Below, in pieces: positions 8,596 to 16,803 of a stretch of 32,801 nt of DNA. How positions within the stretch are numbered: the stretch's first letter is position 1; each line of letters opens with the position of its first letter. Made by a program: the position numbers and the translations under genes. The stretch is taken from the NCBI GenBank assembly GCA_947175325.1, contig CAMWME010000014.1, forward strand, positions 1 to 32,801, in the 5' to 3' direction. The notes beneath the pieces were generated by a model, which worked only from the letters and a program-made list of their open reading frames with translations, was not told where the DNA came from and made no database searches. The DNA is from an uncultured Clostridia bacterium (GTDB lineage Bacteria > Bacillota > Clostridia > Christensenellales > Borkfalkiaceae).

Positions 8596-8625
8596 ATGAT
8601 ACCACCTCATTATATGTACTGTCAA
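8596..8625 (-). promoter_or_regulatory. Sigma-A promoter of the BIG2 surface-protein gene
   Basis: A perfect TTGACA (8625..8620) and TATCAT (8601..8596) are separated by 18 bases. The predicted start near 8589 gives a leader of about 37 bases ending in the AAGGAG site. An imperfect palindrome, TTATGCA-N7-GCATAA type (8692-8712), lies about 70 bases upstream and could bind a regulator, but it is only suggestive. Confidence 0.75.
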
Positions 8626-8719
8626 CTAAATACAGTATAATAATTCAATATATTATTCTAATTTGAATAAAATTTGTTAAATTTTACAATTTTATGCACA
8701 AATTTTGCATAAATATGAA

Positions 8720-8749
8720 AATCCCGCACTTAATCCAAAGTGCGGGATT
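8720..8749 (-). terminator. Terminator of the MoxR/VWA operon
   Basis: A perfect 12-base stem (AATCCCGCACTT at 8720-8731 with AAGTGCGGGATT at 8738-8749) and a six-base loop lies 20 bases past the stop of the last gene of the operon. A T-rich run follows in the minus direction. Confidence 0.75.
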
Positions 8750-8769
8750 ATACCCTGTATAAATAAAAC

Positions 8770-10215
8770 TTATTTATAATAACCGCAGAAGACGAGCCAC
8801 TGGTTTTTATCGGACGAAAGATAGCCCATGTGCTCGGCATCTCCCGCCCCGTCGTTGAAGATATGGCGGCTTGCGCTGAACCGTTGCAAAAACTCTTTAA
8901 GTTCGGGCGTTACGGCTATTTTTCCTCCCGAATTTTTGGTATCGAAATACGACACCTTGTCTTTGAGGGCTTCGTGATTTTTCAAATCTTCCGGCAAGAC
9001 GCTTTCGGGGCTCTCCCCCACCGCCGTCAACACGCCTTCATAGCCGAGCAAAAAGAACAGATAGTTAAAGTCCGCAGTGACGTAACTGCCCGAGACGGGG
9101 TCTATCTTGTAATTGCCGTTTTCGTCCTTTACGTTGACGTTGTAAAGAGTGTAAGTTACGTGTTCAATATCGTTGAAGTCAACGACTCTGTTTGAAAGGG
9201 TGAAATAAAGAATAGTATCGCTTGAGTCTCCGTCTTCAGTACTTACGTGATAGTAACCGTCAACGGTGTCGAGGTATACGCGCTCGCCGTCGAGAAGTCC
9301 GCCGTCGTCGTCAAGCCCGAAGTTGACGTAAGTACCGTGACCTTCGGGTGATTGTTTCACCGAGCCGTCGTCGTTCACCGTCTGCGTGGGAACGACCATT
9401 GACATACCCCTTAAAGACGAGGACGCGCCGTTAGGGTCTATTATTAAGTAAACCGTTACGGGATAATCAATTCGGCTGTCGCACTTAACTACGAAGGCGA
9501 TTAGACCGTTACGGCCCGAAGGGTTGTCGTAAGTGTACTTGAAATTTTTGGTGTATATCGACGAATAATCGCTGCCGTCGTTCAAGGACTCGTAAGGTTC
9601 TTCGGGCGTCCACACGGCGCTGTTACCGTAAATGTCGATACGGGGGTTAATTTCGTTTGCGGTTATATCCGCGATAGATTCTATTACGAACGTACCGCTG
9701 TCGGGAGGGCTGAACTTGCAGCGGATTTCTTGACCCGCACGGGTAAAGTTAATCGCGTACGCACCGATTTGCGTAAAGGACTTTACGTTGCCGTACCAGT
9801 CTGTTCCTTCGCCCGCTGCGTTTAACAGTTTAATAAGCCTAATGGTAACACTTTTGCGGTAGTTGGTTGCAGTGTATGCGTTGGGGTTATACATATATCC
9901 GCGAGGCGGCGTAACGAGGGTTACGCGATAGTCGCCGTCAAGCCCCTCCGCCGTTGCAACGCCGTTTTCGTCAAAAGGTACGTCCATAATGAAGTTGGAG
10001 CCGTCCATAGCCGTCCAGCGCGCCGTAATACCTTCTTCGGGGATAAAGGCGGAGCCTTCGTAGTTGAGCGTTACGGTAAACAAGGTATCGTCTACGTTGG
10101 TGTTGCCGCCGTTGGAACCGCCGGGTTTTTTAGTCTTACCGCCCGAAACGGTGCCGCATCCGCAAGCAAAAACGGCGAGAGTAAACGCCAATAAAGCTAT
10201 CAGAAATTTTTTCAC
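8770..10215 (-). CDS. Lipoprotein of unknown function in the MoxR/VWA operon
   Basis: This 481-residue protein has a signal peptide with a lipobox ending at Cys20 (FACGC), then a Gly/Lys/Pro/Asn linker (about 21-42) and beta-strand-rich domains. I recognise no family. The start is GTG at 10215, overlapping the stop of the upstream gene in a GTGA (4-base overlap) with GGAGG just upstream, so translation is probably coupled. It is the last gene of the operon led by the DUF4175-like gene at 18387. By position it may be an outer-face partner or client of the VWA membrane proteins, but nothing in its sequence proves that. Confidence 0.75.
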   Translation of the reverse strand: MKKFLIALLAFTLAVFACGCGTVSGGKTKKPGGSNGGNTNVDDTLFTVTLNYEGSAFIPEEGITARWTAMDGSNFIMDVPFDENGVATAEGLDGDYRVTLVTPPRGYMYNPNAYTATNYRKSVTIRLIKLLNAAGEGTDWYGNVKSFTQIGAYAINFTRAGQEIRCKFSPPDSGTFVIESIADITANEINPRIDIYGNSAVWTPEEPYESLNDGSDYSSIYTKNFKYTYDNPSGRNGLIAFVVKCDSRIDYPVTVYLIIDPNGASSSLRGMSMVVPTQTVNDDGSVKQSPEGHGTYVNFGLDDDGGLLDGERVYLDTVDGYYHVSTEDGDSSDTILYFTLSNRVVDFNDIEHVTYTLYNVNVKDENGNYKIDPVSGSYVTADFNYLFFLLGYEGVLTAVGESPESVLPEDLKNHEALKDKVSYFDTKNSGGKIAVTPELKEFLQRFSASRHIFNDGAGDAEHMGYLSSDKNQWLVFCGYYK

Positions 10216-13001
10216 TTCTTCCCTCCTTTACCGCTTGCTTTGCTGAAAAGACTTACGATATCGTTCCACTTTAATTTTCTTATAATAATGTCAACGACGA
10301 ACAGCACTACGCACACGATAAGGAACGGCAAGGTTAAAGGCAGCACGTAGGTTGCAATTTCGTTTTCGTCGATTTCTACGGCGAAATTGCCATCCTCGCA
10401 GACCGTGCCTTCGCCGCCGAGCATTTTGTAAAGCACGGACGCGTCGTACACGTCAAACGCGTCGTATTCGGGCGCGTAAGAAAGGCTGAGTACCGTTTCG
10501 GCAGTATAGGTCTTTCCGCCGTAAGTATAATCTATCCGAACGGAATAATTGCCGAGGTCGGGCATAGCCAGTTCGTAATAGTAATTAGTATAGTTGAAGC
10601 TGAACTTTTCGGTCGTTACCGTGCCGTCGGGGGCGGTTACGGTAGCTTGCGCGGGTGCCGTAGGATGCACTTCCGCGGGTGCAATTTCTATCCTTGCGGT
10701 CTTGCCGTCAACCGAAGTTGAAAGCACGAAAGGATAGTTATTCTTTCCCGTAGGGGTTGCCGAAGTAACGAGGTTGTTGAAGAACGGCTTGTTGTATCCC
10801 GATTCGGCTCCGCCGTAGCTTTTTATCTCGGCAAAGTTACCCGTATAGCTTGAAACTCTGCCGTTGCCGTAATTCCAGTACGCATACAAGGGAACGTCTA
10901 TTTTGATATTACCTACGTCGTGACTGAGCTTTAAAACCGTAGTTGCGCTGGTTTTGCTTTTGCTTACTACGTACTCGGGCACGTAGTTTGTGGTGCCGCC
11001 GAGCTCCAAATCCGTAAGAACGGGGTCAAGGGGCTTGCTTACCTCTATCCACTTCCTCTGCTTAATTACAGAATCGCCCAAGTCCTTTGCAATGTCTTCA
11101 AGCACGACGCCCGCAATTTGCGCCTCGGTAACTATGCGGTAGTGTTTGCTTCCGCCGAGGCGGGCAACCTCGTCGCACCATTCTCTGTTGACCGTTCCGT
11201 CGTCTCCGCCGACGCTTATTACGGTCGTATAAATTCCGTAAGCGCGCATTTTTTCAGCCGAGTCCTTAGCAACTTGAACGTCGTCGCGGTCGCTGCCGCC
11301 TACGGTGCCTTTATAGGTTATACCGTCGGTTATAAGTATTACGTGCCTTTCGGTATATACGTCAAGATTAATTATGGTATTCATCGCTTTTTCAAGCGCA
11401 ACGCCCGCAAGCGTACCGTTCTGCACGTCGATATTGGTGAGGGTGGATATTATTTTCTCTTTATTATCCATCTTCGTGGGGGCAAGCTTTACCTCTATAT
11501 CGCCGGCAAAGAACACTACGCAAACAGAATCTTTTTCCGAGAGCGTGTTCACGAGCTGTATCGCGGACTGCCTTGCTAAGCTAAGGCGCGACCACATGTG
11601 CATACTGTAAGAGATATCGAAAACGAGCGTATACAGCTTGCCTTCCGAAGTTGCGTCGCCGAAGCGCACGGGCAACATATCGTCAAGCCGTTGAAGTTCG
11701 CCTTCGGTTTTATCTTGTACGCTCATATTGCCGAAAGTCAAAAGGCTTTTGCCGAATGTGGATACGACGGTGTTCAAGCTGTTTAAAAACATTTCGTGCA
11801 TGTCTTTGCCGCCGTGAATTGTAGTCAAGTCGATGCCGTCAAGAACGATTTCGTCGTATTTGCACAAGTCTTCAACCGTGTAAGGCGCGTAAAGGTTGTT
11901 GGTATGAATGACTACGCTATAACCCGCCTCACCGATAGACGAAATATATTTGTTTTTTTCGTTGTCCGCAACCGTCGCGTCGCCGTCGTAGACCTCCACC
12001 GCCACGCCTTCGCCGTAGCTTTCTATTATGGAAGTCGTTTCTTGCCATTTGGTGGAAATAACGAGCACGTCGAAATCGTCCGAAACCGTCTGAACGAAGC
12101 GGTATTTATTATTTACTTCGATTTCGTCCTCGTCCGCAGTAACGGTAACTTCGTACTCGAATACGCCCGCCGCATCCGTTTCCAAATCGAAATAGATGGG
12201 GTTGACGCCTACCGATAAATCAAAATAGCTGGTTCTTAAAACTTCGCCGTTAAGGCTTAAAGCTACTTGCGCTTTGGTGCTGTAACTCGTCTGCACGAGC
12301 ACGTTGACCTCTTCAGCCTTGCCTTGATAAGTAACGTTCGTAAACTGCACGCCCGAAATCTGCACTTCCTTTGCATCGGGTGAAATAGTGTCGTCAAGGA
12401 ATATCGCGTCGACGCGCACGTCTTGTGCGTGCAAGTTGGAAACGGCGCGTTGAAGCTCGCCAGAGCTCGTGTTGTAAGTCTGCCTACCGTCGGTAATTAC
12501 CACGACACGCTTTATCACGTCGTCGTTAAACAGTGAGCCCGCGTATTCCAAAGCCGAAGAAATGTTGGTTTCGGTATCGTCGACGCCCGCTTCCTTTACC
12601 GAGCTTACCTTTTTGCCGAGCTTGGTGGTGAGCTTATAATCTTTACCGAAGCAGATTACGCCGAGCTTTGCGCCGGAGGGCAAGGTGCTTTCTATATTTT
12701 CAATATAGTTATCAATCGTATCGAGGTTTTTATTAGCCGAGTACGATACGTCTGCAACGACGTACACCTCCGTTTCCGTCATTATATGCACGAAGCTGGT
12801 ACCCGCCGCCGCAAACGCAATAAGTATCGCCAGCAAAACGTGCAGTACGCCCGATGCGATATTGTGCCCGTTGCGGTTGTCTTTTCTAACTGCGATAAAG
12901 AAAGGCACCGTTAAAATGACCAGCAAAGGTATAGCTATAAACAGCATATACGCATTATTAAATTGTAAACCGCAAAGATTACCTAAGCTGATACTGTTCA
13001 T
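10212..13001 (-). CDS. Membrane protein with two VWA domains around a GATase-like region
   Basis: This protein of about 929 residues has N-terminal membrane helices (about 18-38 and 50-72). A first VWA domain starts with a MIDAS-type DVSYS (84-88) and contains VVVITDGRQ. A glutamine-amidotransferase-like region (about 310-440) lacks an obvious catalytic Cys. A second VWA has DISYS near residue 460, NGTLAG and LITDG. An Ig-like region and a C-terminal helix with a basic tail (KKLKW...GGKK) follow. VWA MIDAS sites bind a metal and grip partner proteins. I chose the ATG at 13001, which overlaps the upstream gene by 23 bases. An ATG-like frame extends to 13091, but its extra 30 residues are Cys/Trp-rich and would overlap that gene by 113 bases. 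The ribosome binding site before 13001 is weak, so coupling to upstream translation is likely. Confidence 0.8.
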   Translation of the reverse strand: MNSISLGNLCGLQFNNAYMLFIAIPLLVILTVPFFIAVRKDNRNGHNIASGVLHVLLAILIAFAAAGTSFVHIMTETEVYVVADVSYSANKNLDTIDNYIENIESTLPSGAKLGVICFGKDYKLTTKLGKKVSSVKEAGVDDTETNISSALEYAGSLFNDDVIKRVVVITDGRQTYNTSSGELQRAVSNLHAQDVRVDAIFLDDTISPDAKEVQISGVQFTNVTYQGKAEEVNVLVQTSYSTKAQVALSLNGEVLRTSYFDLSVGVNPIYFDLETDAAGVFEYEVTVTADEDEIEVNNKYRFVQTVSDDFDVLVISTKWQETTSIIESYGEGVAVEVYDGDATVADNEKNKYISSIGEAGYSVVIHTNNLYAPYTVEDLCKYDEIVLDGIDLTTIHGGKDMHEMFLNSLNTVVSTFGKSLLTFGNMSVQDKTEGELQRLDDMLPVRFGDATSEGKLYTLVFDISYSMHMWSRLSLARQSAIQLVNTLSEKDSVCVVFFAGDIEVKLAPTKMDNKEKIISTLTNIDVQNGTLAGVALEKAMNTIINLDVYTERHVILITDGITYKGTVGGSDRDDVQVAKDSAEKMRAYGIYTTVISVGGDDGTVNREWCDEVARLGGSKHYRIVTEAQIAGVVLEDIAKDLGDSVIKQRKWIEVSKPLDPVLTDLELGGTTNYVPEYVVSKSKTSATTVLKLSHDVGNIKIDVPLYAYWNYGNGRVSSYTGNFAEIKSYGGAESGYNKPFFNNLVTSATPTGKNNYPFVLSTSVDGKTARIEIAPAEVHPTAPAQATVTAPDGTVTTEKFSFNYTNYYYELAMPDLGNYSVRIDYTYGGKTYTAETVLSLSYAPEYDAFDVYDASVLYKMLGGEGTVCEDGNFAVEIDENEIATYVLPLTLPFLIVCVVLFVVDIIIRKLKWNDIVSLFSKASGKGGKK

Positions 13002-14868
13002 AACAATACACCATCCAATCTGCAAGGAAAACCAATGACAGCACGATAAACACTGCCAATAAATCGTCGTAAATGCCGTCACGCCTTTCATCGCTTGCCT
13101 CGCCCGAAAGACTGAACGAAACAGCCTCGTTGACGGGGCTTCTTTCTTCTTCGGGAAGGGCGGAAAAAATATTGAAATATCTGTTGGTTTTGTCGTTCAT
13201 AGTGAGAACGACCGTATAGGTGCCCACTTCTGTAAGCACGAACTCACCGACCGTGCCCGAGGTGTTGAGGTAGCTTACGCGGCCTGAAATGGGCGCAACC
13301 ACGCGGATACTGTCGCAGTTTGCTATTACGTTTACGCGCATAGTATCGCCGCAGAAGCCCGAAGTGGTTTCAACGACCGTGGGGAACGTGTATTCGAGCA
13401 AGTTCTTCATAAGAACGTCAAAGTTCATTTGAAGGGGCATATTGGTGTCTTCCAAGTCGAAGGCAAATACGACTTGGCGGTTGCCGTTTTCGTTGACGCC
13501 CGCAAACAAAAGCGGGAATCCGTTGTGCGAAAGCAAAGTCGTAAAGCCGCGGTAGAAACTGCACTCTTTGTAATTTATAACCGAAATAACGTCTTTTTTG
13601 TTTACGTCTTTTAACAAAGTTTCTACGAGGGTGGTGCTTGAATAGGTGTTGTAAGCCATCTCCACCTTTTCGTCGAAGGGCTGCTCCCTTTCTTGCGCGG
13701 TAAAGCCGCTTTTTGCGACGCTGCCCGTGGGGTTGAAGAACCACACTGCGGCGTTGGGCAATTCCTTGGGGGTAAAGTCGTCGAAGATATACAAATCTAT
13801 ATCCTTATCCTCCCAACCGTTGCCTACCCATTCACGCGATTCGTATTTGTTGGTATAGACGTGGCGCACGTCGGCTTTGCCTATGGATAAAAGCGACGCG
13901 TGAATAAAGAACGGGGAATCGCTGACGAACAGAACTTTATAAGAATTTTCGTAATCCGCGTTGTAAATTACCGCTTCGTTATCGAGGGGTAAAGCGTCGG
14001 TATTGGTAATTACTATCCTTGCCGTGCTGAATGACGATGTAACGCGCTCAACCGTAAAGGGCTTTTCCTCCCCTTTGTCGGCTTCTATTTCAAGCGTTTC
14101 GGCGGGAGTTGACGCGCCGTCAATGTACACCTCAACGTTTAAAAGCGCACTGCTTTCGTAAGAAATTACGCTGCCGTTTACGGTAAGCTTTTTGCCGATT
14201 TTGTCAAAGGTATATTCGGTTGAAGAAACCGCGTAGTTGACTTGCTTATCCGCCACGTTTATTACGGTGACGTTTTCGGGGTTGTCAACCTCTCTGTCTG
14301 TAAAAAGATAGGTAAGCGTCGAAGGGTTTTCGTTGAAAATGCCTTGAGCCACACCGATAGCGTCGGTATACTCGCCAGCGCTGTACCCTTGTTCAACGGC
14401 GTTCAAAAGCCTTAAAGCGCGGTCTTTATCGTCCACGTCCTTGAAAACGAGGTCGGTATTTTCACCGACGAAAACGAGGGAAAACGCGCTTCCGTTTTCG
14501 GAATCTTTTATAATAGTGCGGATTTCTTCCTTAGCCGCCTCGAAGCGGGTGGTTTCACCGCAAGTTATATTCATACTGCCCGAGCCGTCTATGACGAAGC
14601 AATAGTCGTTTGCCGCACCGTTTATAAAGAACACGGGGTGAGCCACTGCAACCGAGATTAAAAGCACAGCGATTATTTGCAGAATAAGGCTGATAATACC
14701 CACGAGTTTGTTTATGGGCAAACGCTTTTTTAGAAACCTTTCCGACAGAGTCCAGATATAGGTTGATGAAATAACTTGCTCGGTGTACTTGTTTTTAATT
14801 ATGTATATTGCTATAAGAATGGGGATGCCGATAAGACCCAGCAACCCCAAAGGATACAGGAAACTCAT
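12979..14868 (-). CDS. BatA-type membrane protein with VWA domain
   Basis: This 629-residue protein begins with the BatA N-terminal signature: LYPLGLLGLIGIPILIAIYI (first helix), a short basic/polar loop (SSTYIWTLSERFLKKRLP) and a second helix at about 54-78. A VWA domain follows with a perfect MIDAS motif DGSGS (94-98). Beta-rich regions and a C-terminal helix (about 600-620) complete it, so the VWA domain is held outside the membrane. Such proteins occur with MoxR and DUF58 genes and are thought to assemble or regulate envelope complexes. Its ATG overlaps the stop of the DUF58 gene (ATGA), which indicates tight translational coupling. Confidence 0.85.
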   Translation of the reverse strand: MSFLYPLGLLGLIGIPILIAIYIIKNKYTEQVISSTYIWTLSERFLKKRLPINKLVGIISLILQIIAVLLISVAVAHPVFFINGAANDYCFVIDGSGSMNITCGETTRFEAAKEEIRTIIKDSENGSAFSLVFVGENTDLVFKDVDDKDRALRLLNAVEQGYSAGEYTDAIGVAQGIFNENPSTLTYLFTDREVDNPENVTVINVADKQVNYAVSSTEYTFDKIGKKLTVNGSVISYESSALLNVEVYIDGASTPAETLEIEADKGEEKPFTVERVTSSFSTARIVITNTDALPLDNEAVIYNADYENSYKVLFVSDSPFFIHASLLSIGKADVRHVYTNKYESREWVGNGWEDKDIDLYIFDDFTPKELPNAAVWFFNPTGSVAKSGFTAQEREQPFDEKVEMAYNTYSSTTLVETLLKDVNKKDVISVINYKECSFYRGFTTLLSHNGFPLLFAGVNENGNRQVVFAFDLEDTNMPLQMNFDVLMKNLLEYTFPTVVETTSGFCGDTMRVNVIANCDSIRVVAPISGRVSYLNTSGTVGEFVLTEVGTYTVVLTMNDKTNRYFNIFSALPEEERSPVNEAVSFSLSGEASDERRDGIYDDLLAVFIVLSLVFLADWMVYCYEQYQLR

Positions 14869-15749
14869 TTTAAAACCCCCACCGTTAGCATATTTTTAAA
14901 GAAGACTTCGTTAATAGAATCTTCCGCGGAAGCGAGAAGATAATTCGCCCCGCGACTTAAACACAAATCGCGCACCTTGCCCGTAACGTATTCAAGAGCT
15001 TTTTTGTAAGCGGCAATAATTTCACGGTTGATATTTTTGCGGTAAAATTTGTTGCCGTCCTCGGAATCGAAATAATGAAGCTTGCCGCGAGCCTTGGGAT
15101 TAAGCTCCTCTTTGGATAAAATCTGCAAGCAAAAGACGTCGCGTTTTTTACCAACGAGGTAGTTCACCGCCTCCTCGTAGTCGTTATCCGTGAGGAAATC
15201 GGAAATTATAATTGACATACCGTCGCCGTAGCCTACGGTCGACTGCAATATTGCTTCGCTTATGCGGCTGTCGCCTTCGAAAACGATATCGTTAAGTTTG
15301 CCTATGGAATTGATATAGGCTTCCTTGCCGAGCATACCCGAAATAACTTCTTCCAAACCGTTCTCGTGAATTACGTAAATTGAAACTTTATCCATTTCGT
15401 GTATGGAAAGATAGGCAAGAGCCGCGGCGGTTTTAAGCGCCTGAACGTCCTTCTTACCCTTGCCGTGTGCCATCGAACGGCTGCCGTCGATATAAATTCT
15501 GGTGTGCATTTGGCGCTCGTCAAGATAAAGCTTTAAGTAAAGCTTTTCAAAACGGGCGTATGCGTTCCAGTCGATTTTGGTTATATCGTCGCCCGGAATA
15601 TAGTCGCGGTAGTCGGCAAATTCGCACGAAGAACCGAAGGTTTTACTTTGGTGGTTTCCGCCGAACTGCCCCGCAACGTTGTTTTCAATGAGCATCTGCA
15701 ACATTTCAACTTGTTGCAAAAACTCCTCGTTTATTACTAATCCGCTCAT
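14865..15749 (-). CDS. DUF58 family protein (MoxR partner)
   Basis: This 294-residue protein contains the DUF58 signature SSCEFADYRDYIPGDDITKIDWNAYAR (about 40-66), followed by a VWA-like strand with DGSRS (88-92). It has no N-terminal membrane helices, unlike many DUF58 proteins, so it is probably cytoplasmic. DUF58 proteins are found next to MoxR ATPases and are thought to be their adaptors or substrates. It starts 46 bases after the MoxR stop with no strong ribosome binding site; a small CCGC/GCGG hairpin lies in that gap and might modulate translation. It overlaps the next gene by four bases. Confidence 0.9.
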   Translation of the reverse strand: MSGLVINEEFLQQVEMLQMLIENNVAGQFGGNHQSKTFGSSCEFADYRDYIPGDDITKIDWNAYARFEKLYLKLYLDERQMHTRIYIDGSRSMAHGKGKKDVQALKTAAALAYLSIHEMDKVSIYVIHENGLEEVISGMLGKEAYINSIGKLNDIVFEGDSRISEAILQSTVGYGDGMSIIISDFLTDNDYEEAVNYLVGKKRDVFCLQILSKEELNPKARGKLHYFDSEDGNKFYRKNINREIIAAYKKALEYVTGKVRDLCLSRGANYLLASAEDSINEVFFKNMLTVGVLK

Positions 15750-15795
15750 TACAATTACTTAAATGGTTATTTTCCGCGTTTGCGGGTGAGAAACT

Positions 15796-16785
15796 TTACG
15801 CCTTTGCTTTGGGCGTATCGTCTATCAACATAGCTATTACGTCGTCTACGGTAAGCTTGTCGTTTACCGCGTTATAATTGATTTTTACCCTATGCCTTAA
15901 AACGGGGTATGCGAGGGTTTGGATATCCTCGTACGAGACGTTATAGTTGCCGCACATAAGCGCGCGCACCTTTGCCGCCGTTATAAGCGCTTGCGCCGCA
16001 CGGGGCGATGCGCCGTACTTAATATACTTTTTAGCCGTAGGCGGGCAGTCGGGAAGCTCGGGGTGAGTGTTCGATACGAGGTTTACCGCGTAAGTTAACA
16101 CGTCGTCGATTACGGGAACGGTCTTTGCAAGCTCGCGCATTTCCAAAATGGTTTTGCCGTCGATAACCGCGTTAGCCGTTTCGTCCAAAGTAATCTGCGT
16201 CATATTGACTATGCCCGCAAGCTCCTTGACCGTGGGGAATTTTACGACGAGCTTGAACATGAACCTATCCATCTGCGCTTCGGGCAGAGGGTAAGTACCG
16301 TCTTGCTCTATGGGGTTTTGGGTTGCAAGTACGAAGAAAGGCTCTTCGATTTTATAAGTTTGTTTTGCAACCGTAACCTTGTGCTCTTGCATGACTTCAA
16401 GCATCGCCGACTGAGTTTTGGGCGTTGCACGGTTGATTTCGTCCGCAAGAACGAGGTTTGCGAATATGGGTCCGCGCTGGAACACCGTGTTCATCTTGCC
16501 CTTTTCGTCCTTTTCGATTACGTTGGTACCCGTTACGTCCGAAGGCATAAGGTCGGGCGTGAACTGTATACGCGAGAAGGGCAAGCTTAAAACCCTTCCC
16601 AGCGAACGGACGAGACGCGTTTTACCTACGCCGGGGACGCCTTCCAAAAGCACGTTGCCGCCCGCGATTATCGCGATGATTACGTTATCGACTATATCTT
16701 CTTGACCGACGACGTCCTTTTTTAACTCGTCTTTGATAGTCGTTATTGATTTGCTGAATTGTTTTACTTTTTCCAAACTTTCCAT
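15796..16785 (-). CDS. MoxR-family AAA+ ATPase
   Basis: This 329-residue ATPase has Walker A GVPGVGKT (49-56), Walker B LVLADE (111-116) followed by INRATPKTQSAMLEVMQE, sensor-1 ATQNP (154-158), and YPLPEAQMDRF just after. These are the standard MoxR motifs and the length is typical. MoxR ATPases use ATP to remodel or activate partners carrying VWA domains, often with metal loading. It lies 18 bases after the DUF4175-like gene and precedes DUF58 and VWA genes, the usual order, which supports a joint function on the inner side of the membrane. Confidence 0.93.
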   Translation of the reverse strand: MESLEKVKQFSKSITTIKDELKKDVVGQEDIVDNVIIAIIAGGNVLLEGVPGVGKTRLVRSLGRVLSLPFSRIQFTPDLMPSDVTGTNVIEKDEKGKMNTVFQRGPIFANLVLADEINRATPKTQSAMLEVMQEHKVTVAKQTYKIEEPFFVLATQNPIEQDGTYPLPEAQMDRFMFKLVVKFPTVKELAGIVNMTQITLDETANAVIDGKTILEMRELAKTVPVIDDVLTYAVNLVSNTHPELPDCPPTAKKYIKYGASPRAAQALITAAKVRALMCGNYNVSYEDIQTLAYPVLRHRVKINYNAVNDKLTVDDVIAMLIDDTPKAKA

Positions 16786-16803
16786 TTTGACCGTCCTAAA
16801 AAT

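Noticed and set aside
7935-8666. Plus-strand open frame over the BIG2 gene start
   Set aside because: Antisense to the signal peptide and promoter of the BIG2 gene; Arg-rich, low-sense translation typical of a shadow frame.
13002-13091. N-terminal extension of the double VWA protein
   Set aside because: The extra residues overlap the upstream gene by 113 bases, are Cys/Trp-rich and do not look like a signal or membrane segment of this family.
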